Shown here piece after piece: positions 51,946 through 60,988 of a DNA stretch of 64,000 nt. Position numbers and translations under genes: made by a program. Location: contig NZ_CP121463.1 of NCBI RefSeq assembly GCF_029690065.1, positions 992,001 to 1,056,000 on the forward strand, given 5' to 3'. Numbering within the stretch: the first letter of the stretch is position 1; each line of letters begins with the position of its first letter. This DNA is from Arthrobacter sp. Y-9 (GTDB lineage: Bacteria > Actinomycetota > Actinomycetes > Actinomycetales > Micrococcaceae). The notes under the pieces were generated by a model. It was not told the origin of the DNA and ran no database searches. It saw nothing but the letters and a program-made list of their open reading frames with translations.

Positions 51946-53511
51946 ATGGCGAACCCTTCCTCGAACCATGCCCTGAACACCTCCCCGGAGCCCCGCGGAC
52001 AGCGCGCGAAACACCGTGCCGCCCGGCGCCGGATCCCCGCCGTCCTCGCCCTCGCAGGGCTTCTGGGCGGCGGACTGCTGACCGTTTCCGCCCCGGGCGC
52101 CGCAGAAGCCGCCGAGCCCGCCTGCACCGTGACGGTCGCACCCGGCACGGAGATCGCCGACGTCGTCAACGCGAAGCCGCAGGGCGCCGTGATCTGCCTC
52201 GCGGCCGGCCGCCACACGGTCAACCGCACTATCTCGCCGAAGGCGCAGCAGGAGCTCCGGGGCCTTCCCGGTTCCATCCTGGACGGCGCCAAGCAGCTCA
52301 CCGCCTGGACTCTGTACCAGCCGGCAGGTCAGCCCGCCCGCTGGCAGTCCCGCGGCAACCTCCCCGCCGCGTACACCGGACCCGGCCAGTGCGAGACCGC
52401 CGGCAGCACCACCTGCAACCTCGCCGAGGACCTGTTCTACGACGGCGCGCGACTGCGCCGCGTGAACAGCCTGGCCGCCGTCGTGCCCGGCACCTTCTTC
52501 GCCGACTACGCGAGCAACACCCTCACGGTCGGCAGCACTCCGGTGTCCCACAGTGTCCGCATGGCCCGGCTCCAGACCGCCATCTCCTCGACCCAGGCCG
52601 GGGTGAAGCTCACCGGGCTGACGGTCCAGCACTTCGCCAACCGGTCCCAGCGCGGCGCCGTGGTCGTGTCCGGCACGGACTGGCGGGTCACCGGCAACAC
52701 GGTCAGCGACAACCACGGTGTGGGCATCGTGGCCGATCAGGCCGTCCGTCCGCAGATCCTGAACAACACGGTGGTCCGGAACGGCCAGCTCGGCGTGACC
52801 CTCTACCGCACCAGCAGCGCCACGGTCACGGGCAACACCGTCAACGGCAACAACACGGCGGGCTACTGGATCGCCGACTGGGAGTCCGGCGGCATCAAGA
52901 CGACGTACTCGAGCGCCCTGATCCAGCGCAACACCGTCTCCGGAAATCTGGGGATCGGAATCTGGGCCGACGTGCAGTCCGACGGCATCACCGTGGACGC
53001 CAACACGATCTCCGGCAACTACGCGGACGGCGTGCGCTACGAGATCAGCCGCCACGGCGTCATCACGAACAACACCGTCACGGACAACGCGAAGCGGATG
53101 GGCCGGGGCGGCGGAACGGGCCTCTGGTCGGGGGCCGGGATCGATGTCAACACCTCGTCCAACGTGACGATCACCGGGAACGTGCTCCGGGGGAACCTCA
53201 ACGGCGTCAGCCTCCAGGCCCGCAACCGAGGCACCAGCTCGTGGGGAACGTACCTGCTGAGGACCGTGACCGTGTCCGGCAACACCGTGGACATGGGCGC
53301 CGGGTCCCCGGCGACCGCCGCGACCGGCATCGTCGCCACGCCGGACCGCATCCTCACCCCCTCCGCGGCGGGGATCGCGTTCAGCCGGAACTCCTACACG
53401 CTGGCCACCAGCACCCAGAAGGGCTTCAACAAGGTCAACGCACTCGTCACATATCCTGGCTGGAAGAGCGCGGGGTTCGACTCCACCGCCAGTGTGGCGT
53501 ACCTTCGCTGA
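51946..53511 (+). CDS. Secreted right-handed parallel beta-helix protein
   Basis: A 521-residue exported protein with a signal peptide (RRRIPAVLALAGLLGGGLLTVSAPGAAEAAE, about 28-58 in parts) and then a pectate-lyase-like beta-helix with many turns of the NTVxxN type (VTGNTVSDNHGVGIVADQ, ILNNTVVRNGQLGV, ITGNVLRGNLNGVSLQ). Such proteins are lyases, epimerases or polysaccharide-binding scaffolds; no catalytic residues can be assigned. ATG at 51946 has AAAGAGAG. Its position in the cluster suggests processing or trimming of the polymer. Confidence 0.82.
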   Translation: MANPSSNHALNTSPEPRGQRAKHRAARRRIPAVLALAGLLGGGLLTVSAPGAAEAAEPACTVTVAPGTEIADVVNAKPQGAVICLAAGRHTVNRTISPKAQQELRGLPGSILDGAKQLTAWTLYQPAGQPARWQSRGNLPAAYTGPGQCETAGSTTCNLAEDLFYDGARLRRVNSLAAVVPGTFFADYASNTLTVGSTPVSHSVRMARLQTAISSTQAGVKLTGLTVQHFANRSQRGAVVVSGTDWRVTGNTVSDNHGVGIVADQAVRPQILNNTVVRNGQLGVTLYRTSSATVTGNTVNGNNTAGYWIADWESGGIKTTYSSALIQRNTVSGNLGIGIWADVQSDGITVDANTISGNYADGVRYEISRHGVITNNTVTDNAKRMGRGGGTGLWSGAGIDVNTSSNVTITGNVLRGNLNGVSLQARNRGTSSWGTYLLRTVTVSGNTVDMGAGSPATAATGIVATPDRILTPSAAGIAFSRNSYTLATSTQKGFNKVNALVTYPGWKSAGFDSTASVAYLR

Positions 53512-53582
53512 CATAGCCTTCGGGGTGGCGCCTTCCGGGCACCGTGAGGTGTCCGAGGGCCGGCAGGAGTGAGGGGCTGTCC

Positions 53583-54347
53583 ATGGGGATCCAGGGCACG
53601 CAGTCCGGCAGGGGTGAGGACCACGGGATCGCCGCGTCCTTGCAGATCCTGAAAGGCAAGCAGAAGACCTCAAAGGGTGCCTCCGCGTACGTCCGGTTCT
53701 TCAACCGCCCGTTCGGACGGGTGCTCGCCGCGGTGTCCCACCGCCTGGGCCTGACCCCGAACATCGTCACGGCCATCAGCGCGCTCGCCACCTTCGGAGG
53801 ACTCGCCGTGCTGGCGTTCTCCCCGGTCACGCCCGTCACAGGTCTTCTCGTGGCGGCGCTGCTGGTCCTGGGCTACGCCTTCGATTCGGCGGACGGCCAG
53901 CTGGCGCGGCTGCGCGGCGGCGGAAGTTTCGCCGGCGAGTGGCTGGACCACGTGGTGGATGCCGCCAAGATGTCCCTGTTCCATCTGGTGGTGCTGTTCG
54001 CCTGGGCGCGCACCGGCACGGAATCCGGGCTGTGGCTGGTGCTGCCCGGGGCGTACGCCTTCCTGGCGGCGTTCTTCTTCTGCACCATCATGCTCACGGA
54101 TCAGCTGCGCCGTGCGCACCGCGGCTCCAGCGGCATGCGGCTGGCCGGCGAGGGCAGCTCCTCCGTGCTGTACTCGCTGGCTGTGCTGCCGACCGAATAC
54201 GGAGTGCTGGCCTGCGTGTTCGTGCTGTGGGGCTGGCCGGCGGTGTTCCAGTGGGTCTACCTCGCGCTCTTCGTGTGCAATGCGCTCTTCCTGTGCCTGG
54301 CGCTGCCGAAGTGGTACCGCGAGCTGGCCGGCTTCGGCCGGACCTGA
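53583..54347 (+). CDS. CDP-alcohol phosphatidyltransferase-family membrane enzyme
   Basis: A 254-residue integral membrane enzyme that joins an alcohol or its phosphate through a CDP-activated donor. The signature D-G-x2-A-R-x8-G-x3-D-x3-D is present: DSADGQLARLRG followed by GEWLDHVVDAAK, around 99-127. Six or so membrane helices flank it. ATG at 53583 has GGAGTGAGGGG. Beside a TagD-like gene in a polysaccharide cluster it more likely uses CDP-glycerol-type donors than CDP-diacylglycerol; this is inference. Confidence 0.86.
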   Translation: MGIQGTQSGRGEDHGIAASLQILKGKQKTSKGASAYVRFFNRPFGRVLAAVSHRLGLTPNIVTAISALATFGGLAVLAFSPVTPVTGLLVAALLVLGYAFDSADGQLARLRGGGSFAGEWLDHVVDAAKMSLFHLVVLFAWARTGTESGLWLVLPGAYAFLAAFFFCTIMLTDQLRRAHRGSSGMRLAGEGSSSVLYSLAVLPTEYGVLACVFVLWGWPAVFQWVYLALFVCNALFLCLALPKWYRELAGFGRT

Positions 54348-54436
54348 GCGGCGCCCCGTGCCCTGGCCTCCCGGCCGGTGAACACAGGACGACGACGGCG
54401 GCCGGCGGGCCGCGGACGGCCTGGGACCGCGGGGTC

Positions 54437-55456
54437 TCAGGCCGTCCGTGCTTCCTCCTCATGGGCATCGAGCCACTGCACGGTGCGCTCGACGCCTTCC
54501 CGCAGGCCCGTCCGCGCCCGCCAGCCGAGTCCCGTGAGGCGGGAGACGTCCATCATCTTGCGCGGGGTCCCGTCCGGCTTCGTGGCGTCCCAGACGGTCT
54601 TGCCCTCGTAGCCGACGACGTCCGCGATGAGGGCCGCGAGGTCCTTGATGCTGATCTCGGAGCCGGTGCCCACGTTCAGGTGGCGGCCGCCGTCGTAGTT
54701 GTCCAGGAGGAAGAGGCAAGCGTCCGCGCAGTCGTCCGCGTAGAGGAATTCCCGCAGCGGCGTGCCGGTGCCCCAGTTCGTGACGGTGTCCACGCCGTCG
54801 TCGCGGGCCTGCCGGTACCGCATGATCAGCGCCGGCAGCACATGGGAGACGCCCGGCCGGAAGTTGTCCCCGGGACCGTACAGGTTGCTGGGCATGGCAC
54901 TGATCCACGGCAGCCCGTATTGCCGCCGGACGGCTTTGACGTACTGGATCCCGGCGATCTTGGCCACCGCGTAGGCGTCGTTGGTGACTTCCAGCTTGCC
55001 CGTGAGCAGCGCGTCCTCGGGGATCGGCTGCGGCGCGAACCGTGGATAGATGCAGCTCGATCCCAGGAAGAGGAGCTTGTGGACCCGTTGCCGCACCGCA
55101 CTGTCCATGACGTTCCCCTGGATCCTCAGATTCTCGCTCAGAAAGTCCACCGGGAAATCGTTGTTGGCCTGGATGCCGCCCACTTTCGCGGCGGCCAGGG
55201 CCACGTGGCGTGGCTGATGCTCGGCGAAGAAGTCCTCCACCGCCGTCCGGTCCAGCAGATCGAGTTCCGAGGACGGCACGCCGATCAGATGCGTGAAACC
55301 GGCTCGTTCGAGGCGCCGCCAGATCGCCGATCCGATGAGCCCGCGGTGTCCGGCCACGTAGAACGGCGCGTCCCGGTCCAGGATGCCGATGTCCGCCTGA
55401 GCGGCGTCATCGGTGCCCGGCGTCTCCCCAAGGATCATGGCTGTCCGGGTGCTCAT
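54437..55456 (-). CDS. fcl: GDP-L-fucose synthase
   Basis: It epimerises and reduces GDP-4-keto-6-deoxymannose to GDP-L-fucose. The SDR-family protein of 339 residues has the NADP loop [14 protein letters not shown] (about 33-46), [16 protein letters not shown] and YAVAK catalytic motif, then NLYGPGDNF. The first about 27 residues are an unusual extension; an internal start is possible. It overlaps gmd by four bases (ATGA), confirming the operon. Confidence 0.94.
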   Translation of the reverse strand: MSTRTAMILGETPGTDDAAQADIGILDRDAPFYVAGHRGLIGSAIWRRLERAGFTHLIGVPSSELDLLDRTAVEDFFAEHQPRHVALAAAKVGGIQANNDFPVDFLSENLRIQGNVMDSAVRQRVHKLLFLGSSCIYPRFAPQPIPEDALLTGKLEVTNDAYAVAKIAGIQYVKAVRRQYGLPWISAMPSNLYGPGDNFRPGVSHVLPALIMRYRQARDDGVDTVTNWGTGTPLREFLYADDCADACLFLLDNYDGGRHLNVGTGSEISIKDLAALIADVVGYEGKTVWDATKPDGTPRKMMDVSRLTGLGWRARTGLREGVERTVQWLDAHEEEARTA

Positions 55457-56496
55457 GTCAGCTCCAGACTGGCGTTCCAGGAGGGGAGCGTGACCTGGTC
55501 CACCAGATGTCCCTGCGGGCTTCCGAGCTCGGCCAGGTCATGGGCCACCATGAGGCGGGCCAGGTCCTCCGCGCCGACGGACGCCTTCCAGCCGAGGTCC
55601 ACCTGGGCGTTCGTGGGATCGCCGATGAGCGAATCCACCTCGGTGGGCCGGAGGTACCGTTCATCGAACTCGACGTGGTCCCGCCAGTGCAGTCCGACGC
55701 TTCCGAAGGCGTACTCCAGGAACTGCTGCACCGTGGTGGGCGTGCTCGTGGCGAGGACGTAGTCCTGCGGGGTGTCCACCTGCAGCATGCGCCACATGCC
55801 CTCGACATACTCGGCGGCGTAGCCCCAGTCACGGATGGCGTCCAGATTTCCCAGATACAGGCGGTCCGCCTTCCCGGAGGCGATGGAGGCCACCGCCCGG
55901 GTGATCTTCCGGGTGACGAACGTGGCGCCGCGCCGCGGGGATTCATGGTTGAACAGGATCCCGTTGACGGCGAACATGCCGTAGGCCTCGCGGTAGTTGC
56001 GGGTCATCCAATAGCTGTAGACCTTCGCGGCGCCGTAGGGGGAGCGCGGATAGAACGGCGTCTCCTCGTTCTGCGGCGGCGGTGAGGCTCCGAACATCTC
56101 GGAGGTGGAGGCCTGGTAGAACCGGGTGTCCACCCCGGCGAGGCGGACGGCTTCGAGGAAGCGGGAGGTGCCCAGACCGGTGGTGTTGCCGGTGTGGATC
56201 GGCTCGTCGAAGGAGACCCGCACATGCGATTGGGCGGCCAGGTTGTAGACCTCGTCCGGCTGGATCTGTGCCAGCAGCGTGACGAGCCGGGCGCCGTCGT
56301 CCATGTCCCCGTAGTGGAGGAACAGGCGGGCATCGCTCTCGTGGGGATCCACGTAGAGGTGGTCGATGCGGGCCGTGTTGAACGCGGAGGTGCGGCGGAT
56401 GAGACCGTGGACCTCGTAGCCCTTGAGTAGTAGTAGTTCGGCCAGGTAAGACCCGTCCTGGCCCGTGATTCCAGCGATGAACGCACGTCTCGCCAT
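55453..56496 (-). CDS. gmd: GDP-mannose 4,6-dehydratase
   Basis: First step from GDP-mannose to GDP-L-fucose. The 347-residue SDR enzyme contains [16 protein letters not shown] at 8-23, the active-site [10 protein letters not shown], and [23 protein letters not shown] at 56496 follows AAGGAGCAGGAC on its strand; the longer frame to 56688 is rejected as it covers the operator region. Transcribed as gmd-fcl toward the rest of the cluster. The gap to sufS contains sequences like those before the first polysaccharide gene. Confidence 0.95.
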   Translation of the reverse strand: MARRAFIAGITGQDGSYLAELLLLKGYEVHGLIRRTSAFNTARIDHLYVDPHESDARLFLHYGDMDDGARLVTLLAQIQPDEVYNLAAQSHVRVSFDEPIHTGNTTGLGTSRFLEAVRLAGVDTRFYQASTSEMFGASPPPQNEETPFYPRSPYGAAKVYSYWMTRNYREAYGMFAVNGILFNHESPRRGATFVTRKITRAVASIASGKADRLYLGNLDAIRDWGYAAEYVEGMWRMLQVDTPQDYVLATSTPTTVQQFLEYAFGSVGLHWRDHVEFDERYLRPTEVDSLIGDPTNAQVDLGWKASVGAEDLARLMVAHDLAELGSPQGHLVDQVTLPSWNASLELT

Positions 56497-56560
56497 GTCC
56501 CTGCTCCTTAGCGATTCCTGCTGATGTCTGCACGCTACGGGGCGGCGGGGTGCCAGGCCC

Positions 56561-56605
56561 GAGTAGGGACTACGCAATTCGCGGTACGGGGTACTTAGGT
56601 AGTCC
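56561..56605. promoter_or_regulatory. Candidate operator between gmd and sufS, related to the 36.5 kb sites
   Basis: GTACTTAGGTAGTCC (56591-56605) matches the 36551-36568 site at most positions (ACT, AGGTAGTCC), and GAGTAGGGACTACG (56561-56574) carries a related GAGTAG half-site. Location at the start of gmd-fcl suggests the same regulator as for the main operon. Confidence 0.5.
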
Positions 56606-56680
56606 TGGGAGGCGCCCCGGGCCCGGGTGGTGCGAGAATAGACCAGGCAAATGTTTCCTAAATAAGGCGGAGGTGGGAAC

Positions 56681-57967
56681 GTGAACAATGGCGTCCCTCT
56701 GACTGATGTGGAAGTCCTCCGGATCCGGAACGACTTCCCGCTCCTGGCGCATCCGGTGAACGGGCGGGAGCTCGTCTACCTCGACTCGGGGGCCACGAGC
56801 CAGAACCCCCTGAGCGTGCTGGAAGCCGAGCAGGAGTTCTACGAACAGCGGAATTCCGCCGTGCACCGCGGCGCACACACCCTGGCGGCCCATGCCACGC
56901 TCGCCTTCGAGGACGCCCGCGCCACGGTGGCGGAGTTCGTCGGGGCGCGCGAGGAGGAGATCGTCTGGACCTCCAACGCCACCGCCGGCCTCAACCTCCT
57001 CGCCTACGCCTTCTCCAACGCGAGCGTGGGGGAGGTGGCCCCCGAGGCCCGCCGCTTCGCGCTCGGTCCCGGGGACGAGATCGTCGTCACCGAGATGGAG
57101 CACCACGCCAATCTGGTGCCGTGGCAGGAGCTCTGCCGCCGGACCGGCGCCACCCTCCGGCACATTCCGCTGACCGACGAGGGCACCCTGGACCTGGACG
57201 AGGCCGCCCGCGTGATCACCGCCAGGACCCGCGTCCTCGCGTTCACCCACGTCTCGAACGTCCTCGGCACCATCAACCCGGTGGCGCACCTCGTGGGCCT
57301 GGCCCGCGCGGTGGGCGCACTGGTGGTCCTGGACGCCTGCCAGTCCGCGCCGCACCTGCCGCTCGACGTGAAGGCCCTCGACGTGGACTTCGCCGTCTTC
57401 TCCGGCCACAAGATGCTCGGCCCCACCGGCATCGGCGCCCTGTACGGCCGCCAGGAACTCCTGGACGCCCTGCCGCCAGTGACGACCGGCGGATCGATGA
57501 TCACCACCGTGACGATGGAGCACTCGGGGTACCTCCCGGCGCCGCAGCGTTTCGAGGCCGGCACCCAGCCGGTCTCGCAGGCCATCGCGATGGCCGCGGC
57601 CGCGCGGTATCTGATGGAGACGGGGATGGACCGCGTCCACGCCCGGGAGGAGGTCCTCGCACAGCGCATGCTCGAGGGCCTGGCCCGCATCCCCGGCGTC
57701 CGCACACTCGGCCCGGCCGCCGGCGTCGAGCGCGCCGCGCTGGTCTCGTTCGACGTGGAAGGCGTGCACGCGCACGACGTCGGACAGTACCTGGACGCCC
57801 AGGGCATCGCCGTCCGCGTGGGTCACCACTGCGCGCAGCCCCTGCACCGGCGCTACGGCCTCTCGGCGTCGACGCGCGCCAGCGCCTACCTGTACACCAC
57901 CGAGGGCGAGGTGGACGCCTTCCTCGAGGGTGTCGCCGGTGTCCGCGGATTCTTCGGAGTGAAGTGA
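56681..57967 (+). CDS. sufS: Cysteine desulfurase SufS
   Basis: PLP enzyme that takes sulfur from cysteine for Fe-S cluster assembly. The 428-residue class V aminotransferase-fold protein has [11 protein letters not shown] near 34-44, the PLP His in [24 protein letters not shown] with the Schiff-base Lys, and [16 protein letters not shown] with the active-site Cys. GTG at 56681 with GGAGGTG upstream. sufU overlaps its stop codon. No other suf genes follow, so this is a desulfurase-scaffold pair separate from any sufBCD operon. Confidence 0.95.
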   Translation: MNNGVPLTDVEVLRIRNDFPLLAHPVNGRELVYLDSGATSQNPLSVLEAEQEFYEQRNSAVHRGAHTLAAHATLAFEDARATVAEFVGAREEEIVWTSNATAGLNLLAYAFSNASVGEVAPEARRFALGPGDEIVVTEMEHHANLVPWQELCRRTGATLRHIPLTDEGTLDLDEAARVITARTRVLAFTHVSNVLGTINPVAHLVGLARAVGALVVLDACQSAPHLPLDVKALDVDFAVFSGHKMLGPTGIGALYGRQELLDALPPVTTGGSMITTVTMEHSGYLPAPQRFEAGTQPVSQAIAMAAAARYLMETGMDRVHAREEVLAQRMLEGLARIPGVRTLGPAAGVERAALVSFDVEGVHAHDVGQYLDAQGIAVRVGHHCAQPLHRRYGLSASTRASAYLYTTEGEVDAFLEGVAGVRGFFGVK

Positions 57968-58455
57968 TGAGTTCTCTCGAATCGCTGTACCAGCAGACCA
58001 TCCTGGAACACGCCAAGGCCCGTCACGGCGGGAGCCTGAGCGAAGTCGCCGCCTGTGAGACCTCGTGGCCCGCGGGCACCGGTCAGTGCCATCAGCTGAA
58101 CCCGGTATGCGGCGACGAGATCACCCTGCGCCTCTCGGTCAGCGGCGCCGAGGGTGAGCGCCGCATCGAATCCCTCGAATGGCTCGGCAACGGGTGCTCC
58201 ATCTCGATGGCGTCCGCCTCGATGCTGACCGATCTGGCCGGCGAGGTCTCCTCGGTGGACGAACTCGCCACGCTGATCGAGGAGTTCCGCACCGTGCTGC
58301 GGTCCCGCGGCACGGTGGAAGGCGATCCCGAAGAACTCGGCGACGCCGCCGCGCTCTCCGGCGTTTCGAAGTTCCCGGCCCGCGTCAAGTGCGCCATGCT
58401 CGCCTGGGTGGCGGCGGAGGACGCGCTGCGTCAGGCCGTGTCGACCGCGGCCTGA
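57967..58455 (+). CDS. sufU: Fe-S assembly sulfurtransferase SufU
   Basis: A 162-residue zinc-dependent sulfur acceptor that works with SufS. Conserved cysteines are in NPVCGDEITL, WLGNGCSISMASASML and FPARVKCAMLAWVA, the pattern that binds zinc in SufU. The ATG overlaps the sufS stop (GTGATG). Length is close to the usual 145-160. Confidence 0.94.
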   Translation: MSSLESLYQQTILEHAKARHGGSLSEVAACETSWPAGTGQCHQLNPVCGDEITLRLSVSGAEGERRIESLEWLGNGCSISMASASMLTDLAGEVSSVDELATLIEEFRTVLRSRGTVEGDPEELGDAAALSGVSKFPARVKCAMLAWVAAEDALRQAVSTAA

Positions 58456-58499
58456 CGCGCCGCGCGCTTTCCCTCTCGGGCCCTCCCGCCGCGGGCTTC

Positions 58500-59768
58500 T
58501 CAGCCCGCCTGCGGGCGCCGGCGCTCCTTCACACGGCGGTGGTGCCTGTTCCGGAGCCGGAGCACGACGGCGCCGAGCACCGCGGCGATCACCGAGGCGG
58601 CCAGGATGGCCACCTTGGCGTGCTCGCCATGCGCTGATCCCTCGCCGCCGTGGCCTCCGCCGAAGGAGAGATCCGCGACGAGCAGGGACACCGTGAAGCC
58701 GACCCCGGTGAGCAGGGCGACGCCCACCATGTCGAGCCAGCGCACCGACTTGTCGAGCGCCACGCCGGGCAGCCGCGTCAGGGCGAAAGACGTCCCGAGC
58801 ACGCCCACGAATTTGCCCACGACGAGCGCCACGACGATGCCCACCGCGACGCTGTCCGTGGCGGCCGACCGTACGCCGTCGAACCCTCCGAGCGCGACTC
58901 CCGCGGCGAAGAACGCGAACAGCGGCACGGCGAACCCGGCGCTGAAGGGCCTCAGGCCGTGCTCGAGCCGGTCCGCCAGGCCGTTCGCCGGGGCCTCCGC
59001 CGCCGAGCGCCCCAGAGGGATGGTGAAGGCCAGCAGCACTCCGGCCACCGTGGCATGGACTCCGGAGGAGTGCACGAGCACCCAGGTGAGCAGAGCGAGG
59101 GGGAGCAGCGTCCACCAGCGCGCCCATCGTCCGCCCGCCACCCGTCCGAGCGCCGCGAAGGCCGCGAGGGGGAGCAGGGCCGCCAGGAGATAGCCGATCT
59201 GAAGGGCTCCGCCGTAGAAGAGGGCGATGATGACGATCGCGATCAGGTCATCCACTACCGCGAGCGTCAGGAGGAAGGTCCGCAGCGCCGCGGGAAGATG
59301 CGAGCCGACCACGCCGAGCACGGCGAGGGCGAAGGCGATGTCCGTGGCGGTCGGGATGGCCCAGCCGGCCAGGCCCTCCGGGTTCCCGGCGTTCACCAGG
59401 ACGTACAGGAGCGCCGGGACCACGACCCCGCCCACGGCCGCGGCGACCGGCACCAGGGCCTTGCGCGGGTCGCTCAGCTCGCCTTGCAGGAGTTCGCGTT
59501 TCAGTTCCAGCCCGGCCAGGAAGAAGAACACCGCGAGGAGGCCGTCGGCCGCCCAGGTGCCGAGGCTCAGATTCAGGTGCAGGCTCTCGGGCCCGACCTG
59601 GATGTCCCGCAGTTCGAAATAGGAGGCGCCCCACGGGGAGTTGGCCCAGAGCAGGGCGATCACGGTGGCGGCGAGGAGCAGGAAACCGCCGGTGGTCTCG
59701 TTGCGGAGCAGGCGCGTCACGCGCAGGCGCTCCGGGATCAGGCGGCGGGTGGTGGATGTCTGGTGCAT
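58500..59768 (-). CDS. nhaA: Na+/H+ antiporter NhaA
   Basis: It exchanges sodium for protons across the cytoplasmic membrane for pH and salt homeostasis. The 422 residues show about twelve helices and the catalytic signatures [17 protein letters not shown] and [19 protein letters not shown] with the paired Asp residues. Ends in a basic tail (KERRRPQ). ATG at 59768. No regulator beside it. It converges on sufU with a 44-base gap. Confidence 0.95.
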   Translation of the reverse strand: MHQTSTTRRLIPERLRVTRLLRNETTGGFLLLAATVIALLWANSPWGASYFELRDIQVGPESLHLNLSLGTWAADGLLAVFFFLAGLELKRELLQGELSDPRKALVPVAAAVGGVVVPALLYVLVNAGNPEGLAGWAIPTATDIAFALAVLGVVGSHLPAALRTFLLTLAVVDDLIAIVIIALFYGGALQIGYLLAALLPLAAFAALGRVAGGRWARWWTLLPLALLTWVLVHSSGVHATVAGVLLAFTIPLGRSAAEAPANGLADRLEHGLRPFSAGFAVPLFAFFAAGVALGGFDGVRSAATDSVAVGIVVALVVGKFVGVLGTSFALTRLPGVALDKSVRWLDMVGVALLTGVGFTVSLLVADLSFGGGHGGEGSAHGEHAKVAILAASVIAAVLGAVVLRLRNRHHRRVKERRRPQAG

Positions 59769-59900
59769 GGATTCCTGAGGGGTCGTCGGTTCCTGACCAC
59801 CGCCGCGCGCCCGGGATCGTCCCGGGTAGGCAGTGGGCCGACCAGACTTCCCGGCACACCAGAGTCCATTTTACCGCAGGTGCGGCGCCGGTCGGCCCGC

Positions 59901-60554
59901 TCAGCCGTCCGTAGAGGTGACGGTGAATGCGGACGCGCCCTCGCCGTCGAGCTCTCCGGGGCGGACGGGGCGACCGGACACCGCGAGCAGCAGAGCCAGG
60001 GTGCCGCCTCGCACCACCGGGGCGGAATTCACCGCCGGTGTCGACGGCTTCCAGCGGAAGTCCGCGTCCGTGGCCTCGAGAACCACGCCCGCGGCCCGAT
60101 CCCTGCCGCCGCCGAAGTCGGTGGACGTCGCCAGTTGGTGCTTCAGGGCGTCGAGGAGCTGCGCCACCGGATAGTTCCGGCGCAGTCCGAGCGGGCGCCG
60201 GATGTCCTCGCCGTGGACGAACGCCTCCACGAGGCGGGTGACCCGGGGCGCGGGCGCGCTGCTGGTGCGCCCGCTCACGGCCCGGAGGTTGGCCAGGGTG
60301 ACCCGGGGGTCCGCGCAGCGCTCGCGGGCGACGCCCTGCGCGTTCAGGGCGTCGAAGTCGAAACGGGCTTTGAGCAGCTCCCGAGCGAAGCCGGCCCAGG
60401 TGGTCTTGGCGTCGTTCACCAGATGGGCCACCACGTCATGGACCGTCCATCCGGGGCACAGGGAGGGGGTGTCCCAGGCGTCCGGTTCCAGCTCCGCGAG
60501 ATCGGCCGCGAGTGCGCGGCGCTCCTCGTGGACGACGTTCCAGATCTCGTTCAT
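59901..60554 (-). CDS. Mycothiol-dependent maleylpyruvate isomerase-family protein (DinB-like)
   Basis: A 217-residue protein of the TIGR03083 group. The N-terminal DinB-like bundle has LCPGWTVHDVVAHLVND (first His ligand) and LVEAFVHGEDIRRPLGL (Glu/His ligands), a typical three-residue metal site for mycothiol-linked enzymes; the C-terminus resembles the SCP2-like half. ATG at 60554. Substrate unknown. It is divergent from the leader of the ABC-F gene. Confidence 0.84.
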   Translation of the reverse strand: MNEIWNVVHEERRALAADLAELEPDAWDTPSLCPGWTVHDVVAHLVNDAKTTWAGFARELLKARFDFDALNAQGVARERCADPRVTLANLRAVSGRTSSAPAPRVTRLVEAFVHGEDIRRPLGLRRNYPVAQLLDALKHQLATSTDFGGGRDRAAGVVLEATDADFRWKPSTPAVNSAPVVRGGTLALLLAVSGRPVRPGELDGEGASAFTVTSTDG

Positions 60555-60693
60555 CGCGGCCTTTCCGGTGGTCGGCGGATCGTGCTCTGATGTGCCGGGA
60601 ATGCCGCTCCGACGCGCCGTCCCCCTGCCGCCGACCCTAGCAGCGCTGTGCCCTGGGCGGGAGGGGTCGCGGGCAGGTCCCCGGAAAGCCTGT

Positions 60694-60717
60694 TACTCTG
60701 GAGAGGTGAAGAACTGA
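60694..60717 (+). promoter_or_regulatory. Extended -10 promoter and three-codon leaderless leader ORF
   Basis: TACTCT (60694-60699), preceded by TGT, lies six bases before GTG AAG AAC TGA (60706-60717), encoding Met-Lys-Asn. It opens a 283-base leader to the ABC-F gene and may act as a ribosome-sensing uORF. Confidence 0.45.
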
Positions 60718-60988
60718 CGCAGCCTGCTGACAGCTGGCCACCTTGCCCGTTGTCCCGCTGACATCCTGTGCCGATGATTCCCGCGCCTGCCGCCCTCCGG
60801 ACGTTAACGGAGGATGCACTCGGCGATCGCGCGGTGGCTGCGTCTCACCTCCCCTTTCCAGGTTCTCCTACAGGCCCTTGCTCCAGGGCCTCCGTCCGTG
60901 ACGTTCTCGGTCCGGCGGCTCTCAGGAAGATCCGGTGTGAGAAGCGTGGCATGGCGGGCGGGACTTTCGTTCTGACGGAAGGACTCTC
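60718..60988 (+). promoter_or_regulatory. Structured 5' leader of the second ABC-F gene
   Basis: No gene fits this stretch. It contains hairpins CCTCCG/CGGAGG (60794-60813) and AGGCCCT/AGGGCCT (60872-60891). This is the layout of an attenuated antibiotic-responsive leader, though terminator and antiterminator forms cannot be proven by eye. Confidence 0.4.
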
